The notes under the pieces were generated by a model that saw only the letters and a list, made by a program, of their open reading frames with translations, was not told the DNA's origin and did no database searches. Source: Lachnoclostridium sp. (GTDB lineage: Bacteria; Bacillota; Clostridia; Lachnospirales; Lachnospiraceae). From it: 43,863 bases of DNA. Positions 33,213 to 41,604 of the stretch are shown here, one piece after another (the first letter of the stretch is position 1; each line of letters starts with the position of its first letter). Location: positions 1 to 43,863 of the forward strand of contig JAETRR010000045.1 of the NCBI GenBank assembly GCA_021770065.1. The letters run 5' to 3'. Position numbers and translations under genes: made by a program.

Positions 33213-34859
33213 TTATCTTCTTTTCTCCAATACCAGTACCTCAAAAGGTCTCAGGCTTACTGTACCATTCTTCACACAGCTGTCCTCATAATTCCCCAGG
33301 ATTTTCTCATATCCGCACCAGACGACTTCTGTGGGAACCGTAATTTCCTTTCCGGTCAGGTTATTCAGCACAACCAGCTCCTCATCCTGATACTTTCTCC
33401 GATAGGCCAGCACATCCGGATTTTCCTGCATAAGAAAATCAATACTGCCCCTAGAAATCACAGACTTTTCTTTCCGCAGCTCAATCAGCCTTCTATAAAA
33501 ATGATAAACGGAATCCCCATCTGCCATTTGGGCCTGCACATTGATTTCCCGATAATTCCCGGCCGTCTCTATCCAGGGCGTCCCGTCCGTAAAGCCGCAT
33601 CCTGCCTCCCCGGACCATTGCATAGGCGTCCGGCTGTTGTCTCTTGAACGGGCGGCCAGAATCTTTAACGCCTCCTCTTTTGTCTTTCCCTGCTCCAAAA
33701 GAATCCCATAATAATTCAGGCTTTCCACATCCTTGTACTGACCGATATCCTGAAAATGGGGATTCGTCATTCCAAGTTCTTCCCCCTGATAGATATAAGG
33801 CGTTCCCTGCATCAGATGGATGCAGGCTCCAAGCATCTTGGCCGACTGCTTCCAATGCTGTCCCTCATCCCCCAGCCGGGACACGATCCGGGGCTGATCG
33901 TGGTTGCACCAGAACAATGCGTTCCATCCGTGTGCTTCCTGCATTCCCGTCTGCCACTCTTCAAAAAGCCTTTTCAGCTCCATCCGATCCGGTTCCATCA
34001 GACTCCATTTGTCCCCATTCTTGTAATCAACCTTGAGATGGTGGAAATTAAAGCACATGGACAGCTCCCGTTCCTCCGGGTTGGAATAGCGGATACAGTC
34101 CTCAATATGTGTGGAGGACATTTCTCCCACAGTCATAAATTCCCCGATTCCCGTATCACCCACCAGCTCTTTCAAATACTCATGGATATGAGGGCCGTCC
34201 GTATAGAACCGCCGTCCGTCCCCCTCCATGTCATCCGTAAATACTTCCGGCTTGGAAATCAAGTTTACCACGTCAAAGCGAAAGCCCTTTACTCCTTTTT
34301 CTTTCCAAAAGCGGATCACATTTTTAAGTTCCTCACGGACACGGGGATTTTCCCAGTTTAAATCGGCCTGTGTCACATCATAGAGATGAAGATACCATTT
34401 CCCGAGGGCAGGCACATACTCCCATGCCGGGCCTCCAAACTTGGACTGCCAGTTTGCGGGAAGCTGATCCGGAGTTCCGTCCCGAAAGATGTAGTAATCC
34501 TGATATTCCTTTTCTCCTGCCAGAGCCTTCCTAAACCATTCATGATCGGTGGAGGTATGGTTGAACACCATATCCAGCATCACCTTAAGCCCTCTCTTGC
34601 CACTCTCGGCAATCAGCCGTTCCATATCCTCCATAGTACCGAATCCGGGATCAATGGCACAGTAATCCGCCACGTCATACCCGTTGTCATTCTGAGGTGA
34701 AGGAAATACCGGAGTAAGCCACAAGTAATCCACACCAAGGCCCTGCAGGTAGTCCAGCTTTTCTATCACCCCAGGCAAATCTCCCTGTCCGTCTCCGTCC
34801 GAATCCCGAAAAGATTTGGGATATATTTGATATACGATCTTTCCTCCAAGATCTGTCAT
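33213..34859 (-). CDS. treC: Alpha,alpha-phosphotrehalase (trehalose-6-phosphate hydrolase)
   Basis: A 548-residue GH13 enzyme. Catalytic residues are Asp196 (GFRFDVVNL), Glu246 (TVGEMSS) and Asp321 (FWCNHDQPR). The N-terminal IVYQIYPKSFRDSDGDGQGD and the C-terminal AGNYREINVQAQ match TreC/TreA rather than general oligo-1,6-glucosidases. It splits trehalose 6-phosphate into glucose and glucose 6-phosphate. It follows the trehalose PTS gene by 169 bases; a weak hairpin (about 34911-34970) lies between them. GAGGAG precedes ATG. Confidence 0.93.
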   Translation of the reverse strand: MTDLGGKIVYQIYPKSFRDSDGDGQGDLPGVIEKLDYLQGLGVDYLWLTPVFPSPQNDNGYDVADYCAIDPGFGTMEDMERLIAESGKRGLKVMLDMVFNHTSTDHEWFRKALAGEKEYQDYYIFRDGTPDQLPANWQSKFGGPAWEYVPALGKWYLHLYDVTQADLNWENPRVREELKNVIRFWKEKGVKGFRFDVVNLISKPEVFTDDMEGDGRRFYTDGPHIHEYLKELVGDTGIGEFMTVGEMSSTHIEDCIRYSNPEERELSMCFNFHHLKVDYKNGDKWSLMEPDRMELKRLFEEWQTGMQEAHGWNALFWCNHDQPRIVSRLGDEGQHWKQSAKMLGACIHLMQGTPYIYQGEELGMTNPHFQDIGQYKDVESLNYYGILLEQGKTKEEALKILAARSRDNSRTPMQWSGEAGCGFTDGTPWIETAGNYREINVQAQMADGDSVYHFYRRLIELRKEKSVISRGSIDFLMQENPDVLAYRRKYQDEELVVLNNLTGKEITVPTEVVWCGYEKILGNYEDSCVKNGTVSLRPFEVLVLEKRR

Positions 34860-35028
34860 GAAAGTCTCTCCTCTCTTTAATGCTGCTTTAATTCTGCTTT
34901 CTTAAGCGCACACTCTATAGCCAGTGAAACCAGTTGTTCATAAAATCTACTGTTCATAAAAGCCATAGAGTATGCTGCTTTTCGGTCTGTTATTTATTCA
35001 ACATAATCCCATACATATTTTTATTGCT

Positions 35029-36990
35029 TTACTTAAATGTCACAAGAGTGGTTTCTTTTTCCTTTGCTTCCATCCCTGTATGGAATTCTATCTCTTTTGC
35101 ACTGCCCGGCTCCGTGATAATGCATACGGTCACGTCCGGATGGCCTGCCGCCCGAATCTTCTCCCTGCTGAACCGAACCAGCGGATCGCCTGCCTTTACT
35201 CTCTGACCGGCCGACACCTCATAGGTAAAGCCGTCTCCGTTCATATCCACCGTGTCAATACCGATATGCAGAAGAATCTCCATTCCGTTGGCAAGCTTCA
35301 ATCCACAGGCATGCCGGGAATCCTCCATCAATACCGTAACCTCCGCATCTGCCGGAGCACACAGCACTTCGCTGTCCGGTATAATGGCAAGTCCCTCTCC
35401 CATAACGCCCTCGGAAAATACGCCGTCGCCAACCTCTTTTAAGGGAATTACCTTTCCGGATAAAAATGCTTTCAGTTCTTTGGGAGCATCCGCCTCATTT
35501 TCACTTTCTGCTTCTGCCAAAAGATCTGCTGTCGCTTCCCCATTTGCAATAGCGGCTTTCACTTCGCCCTTTTCCGATGCAGTCAGCTTCTTCTTTCCTG
35601 CTATCATAGTCAGAGCCAGCGGAACGGCCACCGCAATCACCATGCACAATGCAAAGCTTCCCATGAATTCCGGCTTTATGGAAAGGATTCCCGGAAGTCC
35701 GCCCACGCCGATTGCATTTGCCGTTGTTCCCGTTGCCACACAGACAACTGCCGCAGCGGCGGAGCCAATCATACCGCACACAAAGGGGAAGCCTTTCTTT
35801 AAGTTTACGCCGAAGATAGCCGGCTCCGTAACTCCAAGGTAACAGGAAATACATGCCGGAACATTGACCTCCTGGGCCTGTGCATTTTTCTTCTGCAGAA
35901 GAATCATTCCCAGTACCGCAGATCCCTGTGCTATATTGGACAAAGCAATCATGGGCCACAGCATGGTTCCGCCATAGTCTGCAATTAGCTGCAGGTCAAT
36001 GGCATTGGACATATGATGAAGTCCCGTAATCACAAGAGGTGCATAGACAAATCCGAAAATCGCTCCAAATACAACCTTAAAGGTTCCTGTTATTCCGGCA
36101 TACACCACGGAGGAGATGACGGATCCAATCTTCCAGCCGATAGGTCCTAAGACAAAATGAGAAGCCATCACTGCCAGCAAAAGGCTGCAGAAAGGAATCA
36201 CAATCATGGATATTACCTGAGGCGTTATCTTTCGGAAGAATTTTTCCAGGTATACCAGTGTAAATGCTGCCAGGATAGCCGGAATCACCTGTGCCTGATA
36301 GCCAATCATATTCACCTTGATAAATCCAAAGTCCCACTTGGGAATATCGGCAGCAGCCGTACCTGCCACCGCATAGGCATTCAAAAGCTGTCCCGACACC
36401 AGCGTCAGCCCGAGAACGATTCCAAGCATCTGGGTGGTGCCCATCTTCTTTGTTACTGACCAGCAGATGCCCACCGGAAGCATGTGGAAGACGGCTTCGC
36501 CAATCAGCCACAGAAAGCTGTCAATGCCGGCCCAGAACTGGCTAATGTCGCAGAGGGTTTTGGTTCCGTTCTCAAACAGGTACAGGCTGTCAATACAGTT
36601 GCGGAAGCCCAGGATCAAACCTCCGGTGATAATGGCCGGAATCAACGGTGCAAAGATCTCCGCCAGTGCGGTCACGATCCGCTGCAGTACATTCTGGTTC
36701 TGCTTTGCCGCCTGTTTTACCGCATCCTTGGATACGCCCTCAATTCCTGCTGCCGCAATAAAGTCGTTGTAAAAATCGGCAACCGTATTTCCGATGATCA
36801 CCTGAAACTGGCCGGACTGTGTAAAGCTTCCCTTCACCACTTTCATAGCCTCGATTCCCGGTACATCTGCCTTTGCCGGATCCGCCAGTACAAAACGCAT
36901 CCTGGTCATACAGTGTGATACTGCTGCTATGTTTTCCTTGCCCCCTACCAGGCCCAGCAGCTCTTTTGCATCCTGTGCATACTTACCCAT
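35029..36990 (-). CDS. treP: Trehalose PTS permease, EIIBCA fusion
   Basis: A 653-residue three-domain sugar PTS protein: EIIB (about 1-85, Cys27 in AVSHCMTRMRF), EIIC (about 105-465, ten or so membrane segments) and EIIA (about 505-653, His near 575 in ILLHIGIDTVDMNG). Cys and His receive and pass the phosphate to trehalose during uptake, giving trehalose 6-phosphate. Having its own EIIA distinguishes it from the two-domain TreB of E. coli. Start chosen at MGKYAQDA, with GGAGG 8 bases before. Three operator-like palindromes lie within 110 bases upstream. Confidence 0.93.
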   Translation of the reverse strand: MGKYAQDAKELLGLVGGKENIAAVSHCMTRMRFVLADPAKADVPGIEAMKVVKGSFTQSGQFQVIIGNTVADFYNDFIAAAGIEGVSKDAVKQAAKQNQNVLQRIVTALAEIFAPLIPAIITGGLILGFRNCIDSLYLFENGTKTLCDISQFWAGIDSFLWLIGEAVFHMLPVGICWSVTKKMGTTQMLGIVLGLTLVSGQLLNAYAVAGTAAADIPKWDFGFIKVNMIGYQAQVIPAILAAFTLVYLEKFFRKITPQVISMIVIPFCSLLLAVMASHFVLGPIGWKIGSVISSVVYAGITGTFKVVFGAIFGFVYAPLVITGLHHMSNAIDLQLIADYGGTMLWPMIALSNIAQGSAVLGMILLQKKNAQAQEVNVPACISCYLGVTEPAIFGVNLKKGFPFVCGMIGSAAAAVVCVATGTTANAIGVGGLPGILSIKPEFMGSFALCMVIAVAVPLALTMIAGKKKLTASEKGEVKAAIANGEATADLLAEAESENEADAPKELKAFLSGKVIPLKEVGDGVFSEGVMGEGLAIIPDSEVLCAPADAEVTVLMEDSRHACGLKLANGMEILLHIGIDTVDMNGDGFTYEVSAGQRVKAGDPLVRFSREKIRAAGHPDVTVCIITEPGSAKEIEFHTGMEAKEKETTLVTFK

Positions 36991-37015
36991 AACCTCATTC
37001 CTCCGTATCTTTTTT

Positions 37016-37098
37016 ACTTGTTTAAACATGTTATGTTTTATATATATCACACTTGTTTAAACATGTCAATAGGTTTTTGAAAATTTGTTTAAACAAGT
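37016..37098. promoter_or_regulatory. Three TreR operators and treP promoter
   Basis: ACTTGTTTAAACATGT occurs identically at 37016-37031 and 37051-37066, and ATTTGTTTAAACAAGT at 37083-37098. Each has the palindromic TTGTTTAAAC core. On the minus strand, -35 TTGACA (37064-37069) and -10 TATATA (37041-37046) are 17 bases apart; the second operator overlaps this spacer. The first overlaps the start of the transcript. TreR binding should therefore block treP and treC until the sugar phosphate is present. Confidence 0.85.
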
Positions 37099-37111
37099 TT
37101 TGCATTTTTTC

Positions 37112-37139
37112 TTGACTTTCGAAAGCGGGGATTTATAAT
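37112..37139 (+). promoter_or_regulatory. Promoter of treR
   Basis: -35 TTGACT (37112-37117) and -10 TATAAT (37134-37139), 16 bases apart. The third operator ends 13 bases upstream of the -35, so treR may also be regulated by its own product. The transcript has a leader of about 245 bases. Confidence 0.65.
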
Positions 37140-37184
37140 AAAGGATAGAATTGATTTGTGAAAATGTGGAATGTGGTAACGGAC

Positions 37185-37265
37185 GCAGTCAGAAAGGCCC
37201 ATATATCCCTCCCTGCTCCGCTTGCGCTAACACGCCTTCCGGGATATATGGGCCTTTCTGACTGC
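37185..37265. repeat. 25-base perfect inverted repeat in treR leader
   Basis: Positions 37185-37209 and 37241-37265 (GCAGTCAGAAAGGCC... and its complement) are perfect inverted repeats with a 31-base loop. The loop holds a GC-rich motif, CTTGCGCTAACACGCC. No second copy is seen here. It may be another hairpin family inserted in a leader, like families A and B, but with only one copy that is a guess. Confidence 0.85.
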
Positions 37266-37389
37266 TGGTTATTGGGTGTTTTTACTGTATTGAGCTGTTA
37301 CGTTGTTCTGCTTTGAAAATTGCTGCTAACTTTTTTTACTGGCAGACTTTTATTCAAAGCCATAAAATATCTATTTAAAGGAGTTTCTT

Positions 37390-38118
37390 ATGCCTAAGAG
37401 TATTTATGAATCGATATATAAGGATTTAAAACGGAGAATTGAATCGGATGAATTTGCCTATCGGGAGCTTCTGCCCTCGGAAAATGTGCTGATTCAAACC
37501 TATGACTGTTCCAGAAATACGGTCCGCCGGGCTATTGGACGGCTGGTGACGGACGGCTATGTGCAGACTATACAGGGAAAGGGTGTGCGCAATATCTACC
37601 GCCCTGTGGAGCAGACAGCCTTTACGATAGGAGAGATTGAAAGCTTTCGGGAATCTGCCATTCGGAACGGCCATGCCTATCATACTAAGGTGCTGCTGTT
37701 CATGGAACTGACAACAGATCCATCTTTGGCCGAAAAAACAGGCTTTCCGGCAGATTCTGATATTTATTACTTGCAAAGGCTTCATTTTCTGGATGGGAAG
37801 CCTTTGATTATCAATCATAATTATTTTTTAAAGGAATGCACTCCTGGTCTCACTAAGGAGATTGCCGAGGCTTCTATCTATGATTATCTGGAGCATACCC
37901 TCCATATGACCATTGTGAACAGCCGCCGGATTATGACGGTGGAAAAAATTACGGAGATTGATGAAAAATATCTGGAATTGAATGTGGAGGATTATAATTG
38001 TATGGCGGTAGTTACCAGCTATACCTACAATAGTGACGGGATTATGTTCGAATTCACCCAGTCCCGTCACCGGCCGGATTATTTCCGGTTTCAGGAGCAT
38101 GCGGTGCGGAAAATGTAA
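37390..38118 (+). CDS. treR: GntR-family trehalose operon regulator
   Basis: A 242-residue GntR/HutC-type regulator. The winged helix is at about 1-70, with LLPSENVLIQTYDCSRNTVR and the wing YVQTIQGKGVRNIYR. A UTRA ligand domain follows (about 85-238) with YLQRLHFLDGKPLIINHNYF. AAAGGAG lies before ATG. Divergent position to the trehalose PTS and hydrolase genes and the shared operators make TreR the natural call. In relatives trehalose 6-phosphate is the inducer. Confidence 0.92.
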   Translation: MPKSIYESIYKDLKRRIESDEFAYRELLPSENVLIQTYDCSRNTVRRAIGRLVTDGYVQTIQGKGVRNIYRPVEQTAFTIGEIESFRESAIRNGHAYHTKVLLFMELTTDPSLAEKTGFPADSDIYYLQRLHFLDGKPLIINHNYFLKECTPGLTKEIAEASIYDYLEHTLHMTIVNSRRIMTVEKITEIDEKYLELNVEDYNCMAVVTSYTYNSDGIMFEFTQSRHRPDYFRFQEHAVRKM

Positions 38119-38129
38119 TAATGATACTC

Positions 38130-38183
38130 AAAAGTCTGATAATGGGCTTCCGAAAATAGAGCAGTCCCTTATCAGACTTTTTA
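38130..38183 (+). terminator. Intrinsic terminator after treR
   Basis: AAAAGTCTGATAA (38130-38142) pairs perfectly with TTATCAGACTTTT (38169-38181) and a T-run follows. The loop is 26 bases and may fold further. Confidence 0.85.
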
Positions 38184-38218
38184 ATTTAGATCTACGGCTG
38201 GTAGTCTGTAGCGGACTA

Positions 38219-38998
38219 TTAGATCCATCCCTGTTCCATGCAATAATGATAGATGCCATCCTCCGCCACATGTCCGCATATTTTATCTGCTGCCGCTTTT
38301 AGTTTCTCCGAACCGTTTTCCATGGCTATTCCCAGTCCGACGGCCTTAAGCATCTCAATATCATTGTCGCCGTCCCCAAAGGCAATTGCTTCCTCTTTCT
38401 TCAGGTGGTAATGCTCAAGAATTTTTCCAATCCCGACGCCTTTTCCGCCAGTGGCAGGAATTACATCAACGGCTCTGTCCCACCATGCGGCGATCTTGGC
38501 GTTTTGTACATGTTCCTGGACTTTGGCGTAGTCACTTTCCCGGCATCCCAGCATAATCTGATAGACATCTTTTTCCTTTGCAACCTCCCAAAAATCCTCC
38601 GCTACCTCTAATTCCAATTTCGCAAATGCAATATAATCAGCCAGATCCTGATCTTTTCCATTTGCAGCCAGACGATCCAGGGTGGCAATTAATACCGGCC
38701 TGTGAATTCCCGACGCATTTTCAATAATCTGATACACGTCCTTTTTAGGTATGGGATTGCAAAATATTTTCTGCTGCTTATTGTAGCAATAGGAGCCGTT
38801 GAAAGTTAAAAATGCATCAAATTCCACCCCCTGAAAATCAGGAAGTTCCAGGGGTGTTCTTCCTGTTGCAATGCAGATAAGGATGTTATTTCGCTGCAGC
38901 TCCTTAAGCGTATATACCATTTTTTCTGATATGATTTTCCTGTTCATATCAATCAGAGTCCCGTCAATATCAAAAAATGCTATTTTTATATTGTTCAT
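38219..38998 (-). CDS. Cof-type HAD-family phosphatase
   Basis: A 259-residue HAD hydrolase of the Cof group. Motif I is FFDIDGTLID (about 8-17, first Asp the nucleophile), motif II CIATGRTPLEL, and motif IV IAFGDGDNDIEML near residue 205, with the conserved Lys before it in KGVGIGK. The C2 cap domain lies between. Such enzymes remove phosphate from sugar phosphates or flavin precursors; the substrate cannot be told. GGAG lies 10 bases before ATG. It is separate from the trehalose genes, though a sugar phosphate substrate is possible. Confidence 0.92.
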   Translation of the reverse strand: MNNIKIAFFDIDGTLIDMNRKIISEKMVYTLKELQRNNILICIATGRTPLELPDFQGVEFDAFLTFNGSYCYNKQQKIFCNPIPKKDVYQIIENASGIHRPVLIATLDRLAANGKDQDLADYIAFAKLELEVAEDFWEVAKEKDVYQIMLGCRESDYAKVQEHVQNAKIAAWWDRAVDVIPATGGKGVGIGKILEHYHLKKEEAIAFGDGDNDIEMLKAVGLGIAMENGSEKLKAAADKICGHVAEDGIYHYCMEQGWI

Positions 38999-39064
38999 TG
39001 TTCCATTCTCCAGCTCTTAGGTTTTTTTCTGCAAAAATATATTTTCCGACGTATTTTGTTTATA

Positions 39065-39436
39065 TCAAGATAAGGCTTTTGAATTTCTTTCACTTTTTCT
39101 GTTCCTGAAAATGGAAGAAACCGCCATGGCCGCCGCTCCCAAGGCAAGGTAAATCACTCCGTATCGGATAAATGCAGGCTCTCCCATGTCAAAGAAAATC
39201 CATGTTCCTATTAGAAATAGTATTGCTGAAATAACCGGAAGGCCCCACAAATGCTTTCTGTCCTTTCCGGCAAAAGCGCCTATGATCACGGAATATATAG
39301 GATTAATGGCATAAAACAGCAGAAAACAGGCTGCCATTCCTCCATCCCCTTTTATAAAGGTCGCGGCCATCCAGGGCAATGCCAGCATCACAGCAGCAGA
39401 GATACCCAGCCAGCAGATATATGTTTTTTTCGTCAT
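39065..39436 (-). CDS. Small four-segment membrane protein, unknown
   Basis: A 123-residue protein with four membrane segments (about 7-27, 33-53, 64-83, 90-110) and a basic C-terminal tail (FRNRKSERNSKALS). I do not recognise a family. GGAGG lies 9 bases before ATG, and that ribosome site overlaps the stop codon of the upstream MBL gene, so the two are translationally linked. Confidence 0.78.
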   Translation of the reverse strand: MTKKTYICWLGISAAVMLALPWMAATFIKGDGGMAACFLLFYAINPIYSVIIGAFAGKDRKHLWGLPVISAILFLIGTWIFFDMGEPAFIRYGVIYLALGAAAMAVSSIFRNRKSERNSKALS

Positions 39437-39442
39437 ATGATT

Positions 39443-40075
39443 TCACCTCCACATGTTTCGATTCTTCTTCGGTTTTCCATGCCCGAAATAAATCTGCCGT
39501 TCTCCCAGGCTGCTGATCTTATCGGTGCTTTGCAGCATAGTGTCTCTGTCATTGTAAAGCATGGATGACGTTGGGTAAAACATATTCATTAACGCATCCC
39601 CCGCAATCAGTTCTTTTTCCATAATGTCAATCCCTATGGAGCCCCGGGTGTGTCCGGGCAGGCTGATGATCCTTGCCGGAATCCCGTAGGCTTCCAGAAC
39701 ATCTCCCTCTTTTAAAGATATGTCTGGTGTGAAGAAAGGGATCTGATCTTTGCGAAAGCTTTTTATGGATTCCGACAAAACTATTTTCCCTAAAATGCCC
39801 CGGGCTTCCAAGGGCTGCAGCATATTGTCGCCAATGAGAGGGATGTCCGCTTCATGCATGGCAATGGGGCAGTCCAAAGCGTTGGAAAGGAATGCGGCGT
39901 TCTGGATATGATCCACATGGCCGTGGGTCAGTACCAGGAGTCGCACATCATAGGGCTTTAAGGCATCCAATATTTTCTGACGATATTTTTCTCTTCCTGT
40001 ATCCACAAGTATCCCGGTTTTTCCATAGGAAATAAAATAACAGTTTACATTTCCGCAGCAAATTCTTTGTACCAT
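39443..40075 (-). CDS. Metallo-beta-lactamase-fold hydrolase
   Basis: A 210-residue protein of the MBL fold, close to the glyoxalase II-like group. The metal motif HGHVDHIQN (HxHxDH) is intact. Later ligands are in SLPGHTRGSIGI and IAGDALMN (Asp), and the last His is in YFGHGKPK. Start taken at the second ATG (MVQRICC), 8 bases after AGGAG; the first ATG is too close to that site. The substrate is unknown. It precedes a small membrane protein, with which it shares stop and ribosome site. Confidence 0.88.
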   Translation of the reverse strand: MVQRICCGNVNCYFISYGKTGILVDTGREKYRQKILDALKPYDVRLLVLTHGHVDHIQNAAFLSNALDCPIAMHEADIPLIGDNMLQPLEARGILGKIVLSESIKSFRKDQIPFFTPDISLKEGDVLEAYGIPARIISLPGHTRGSIGIDIMEKELIAGDALMNMFYPTSSMLYNDRDTMLQSTDKISSLGERQIYFGHGKPKKNRNMWR

Positions 40076-40122
40076 GCACATTTCTCCTAGTTTGAGTTCG
40101 TATTATGCTTCTGCCATATTTT

Positions 40123-41001
40123 CTATATTTTCTGCCACAGCAGCATGTTATCCTGAAATGTCACAGACAGTCTTCCCGTGTCTTTCAGCCAGGAAAGATA
40201 GGAGCGCACTGTGCTGCCTGCCAGCACATACTGCTCAAAATTCATAGTGAGCCCATATCCTGTAAATACCTCCTGCAAAATTTTTTCAAAATGCACAGGC
40301 TCCCGGCAGATAGATAAAATTCTCTCGGCTACCTCCTGCACTTTATCCCTGTTATAGCGGACAAGCCCCCGGATATCCGGGGATGCCTGTGCATGGGCAG
40401 GAACAAACATGGGCGCTTCCATCCTCTCCACCTTATCCAGTGTTTCCAGATATGCCCCCACATCATAGATAAAGGAAACGGCGTACTTCTCCAGGGTTTC
40501 TCTGCTGCTGATGCAGTCGGCAAGGAATACTACCCCGTCCGGCATCCGAAAGCCTGCCATATGAAAGAAATGCCCCGGCAGCGGTATCACTTCAATCTCC
40601 TTTGGAAATTCCTCATGGGAAAAATCCGTCACATCGCTTTCCTGTGCCATCAGGAACTTATGCCGCAAATCCTTGCAGGGATAACCGCCATAGAGAAATG
40701 ACGGCTCCAACAGGGGATATTTTGTAAATGCGGCCTCTATGCCGCAGGAATAAATCCTGCACCCTGTCTGACTCTGAAGATAGCGGTTGCCGCCGATGTG
40801 ATCCGCATTGGAATGGGTGTTTAATATGGCTTTTAGATGCCAGCCGTTTTTATCCAGAAGCTGCCTGACCTTTCTTCCGGCATCCTTATCATTTCCGCTG
40901 TCAATCAGATAGACGTTGTCTTTGTCCGGCACGTAGACTCCTATTTTCGCCGGACAGTTTATGTAGTAGCACTGCTCGCTGATTTGCATTAATTCGTACA
41001 T
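40123..41001 (-). CDS. Metallo-beta-lactamase-fold protein, variant metal site
   Basis: A 292-residue protein. The MBL domain (about 1-210) carries NTHSNADHIGGN in place of HxHxDH, so the second His is Asn. Other ligands remain: LPGHFFHMAGF, VFLADCISS (Asp) and VPAHAQASPD. An extra C-terminal helical domain (about 215-292) is present. Relatives with the Asn form occur in Clostridia and may bind one metal or a different one. Start chosen at MYELMQI, with AGGAG 7 bases before; the upstream in-frame ATG is inside a family B repeat. Confidence 0.87.
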   Translation of the reverse strand: MYELMQISEQCYYINCPAKIGVYVPDKDNVYLIDSGNDKDAGRKVRQLLDKNGWHLKAILNTHSNADHIGGNRYLQSQTGCRIYSCGIEAAFTKYPLLEPSFLYGGYPCKDLRHKFLMAQESDVTDFSHEEFPKEIEVIPLPGHFFHMAGFRMPDGVVFLADCISSRETLEKYAVSFIYDVGAYLETLDKVERMEAPMFVPAHAQASPDIRGLVRYNRDKVQEVAERILSICREPVHFEKILQEVFTGYGLTMNFEQYVLAGSTVRSYLSWLKDTGRLSVTFQDNMLLWQKI

Positions 41002-41011
41002 GTTTTCTCCT

Positions 41012-41140
41012 ATTCCAGTTCCGTAATATCCCTTACAGTACACTTTAACCTAAATCGATTTCCAGCCGCAAAAAACATGCGTCTGTAAATCGATTTGTGC
41101 ACTGTGCGGGATATTACTGTTTCCGGTTCTGTAATTGCCG
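41012..41140. repeat. Family B palindromic repeat, full copy plus degenerate half
   Basis: The full unit (about 41014-41118) starts CCAGTTCCGTAATATCCC and ends GCGGGATATTACTG. Both arms and the AAATCGATTT inner pair are present, with a few mismatches. A decayed left half (TTTCCGGTTCTGTAATTGCC) follows to about 41140. It abuts the SD of the MBL gene starting at 41001. Confidence 0.88.
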
Positions 41141-41221
41141 TGTTGCAAAGCCCTGTATTTTCTTGTACACTGAGAATAACACGGATTTTTGTATAATTCA
41201 AGAAAAGGAGACCGGCAGGGA

Positions 41222-41458
41222 ATGAAACAAGAGGAATATTGGAACAGCGTGTCAGAGAAAAAGGAATTCACCCCCCTTCAAGCAGAAGAATTTTCTAAAT
41301 ATGTAAAAACGGACAGCCGTATCCTTGATGTGGGCTGCGGATATGGGAGAACTCTTGACGAGCTGTATCGCAAGGGCTATCACAACCTGATCGGTATTGA
41401 TTTTTCAAGGGGAATGATAGAAAGAGGGAAGCAGCAGTTTCCCTATCTTGAGAAATAA
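41222..41458 (+). pseudogene. Class I SAM-dependent methyltransferase, truncated
   Basis: Only the first 78 residues are present, holding the SAM-binding motif I ILDVGCGYGRTLDEL and motif II LIGIDFSRGMI. The protein stops after QQFPYLEK; intact relatives are around 200 residues and continue through the catalytic and substrate parts. The sequence after the stop does not resume a methyltransferase in any frame I can see. GGAG before ATG is retained. It is most likely dead. Confidence 0.8.
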
Positions 41459-41533
41459 GACAGCCTCTCTGATGCTCGCAGGAATAACCCAGGCAGGAAC
41501 GCCCATGATTAAAGCACAGCTCCCTCAAAAAAC

Positions 41534-41603
41534 CGGATGGCTTTTCCAAATTCCATGTTCAAAGAGGTCACATACATGGGATCGGAAAAGCCATCTGATT
41601 TAT
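41534..41603 (-). terminator. Intrinsic terminator after the 299-residue unknown gene
   Basis: GATGGCTTTTCC (41537-41548) and GGAAAAGCCATC (41586-41597) form a 12-base perfect stem. On the minus strand it is followed by CGGTTTTTTG. It ends the transcript of the gene that stops at 41605. Confidence 0.75.
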
Positions 41604-41604
41604 T

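Noticed and set aside
35501..36511. Minus-strand frames within treP (152 and 144 codons)
   Set aside because: They are in another frame of the EIIC region and rich in Gly, Arg and Cys, as expected for frame shadows of this gene.
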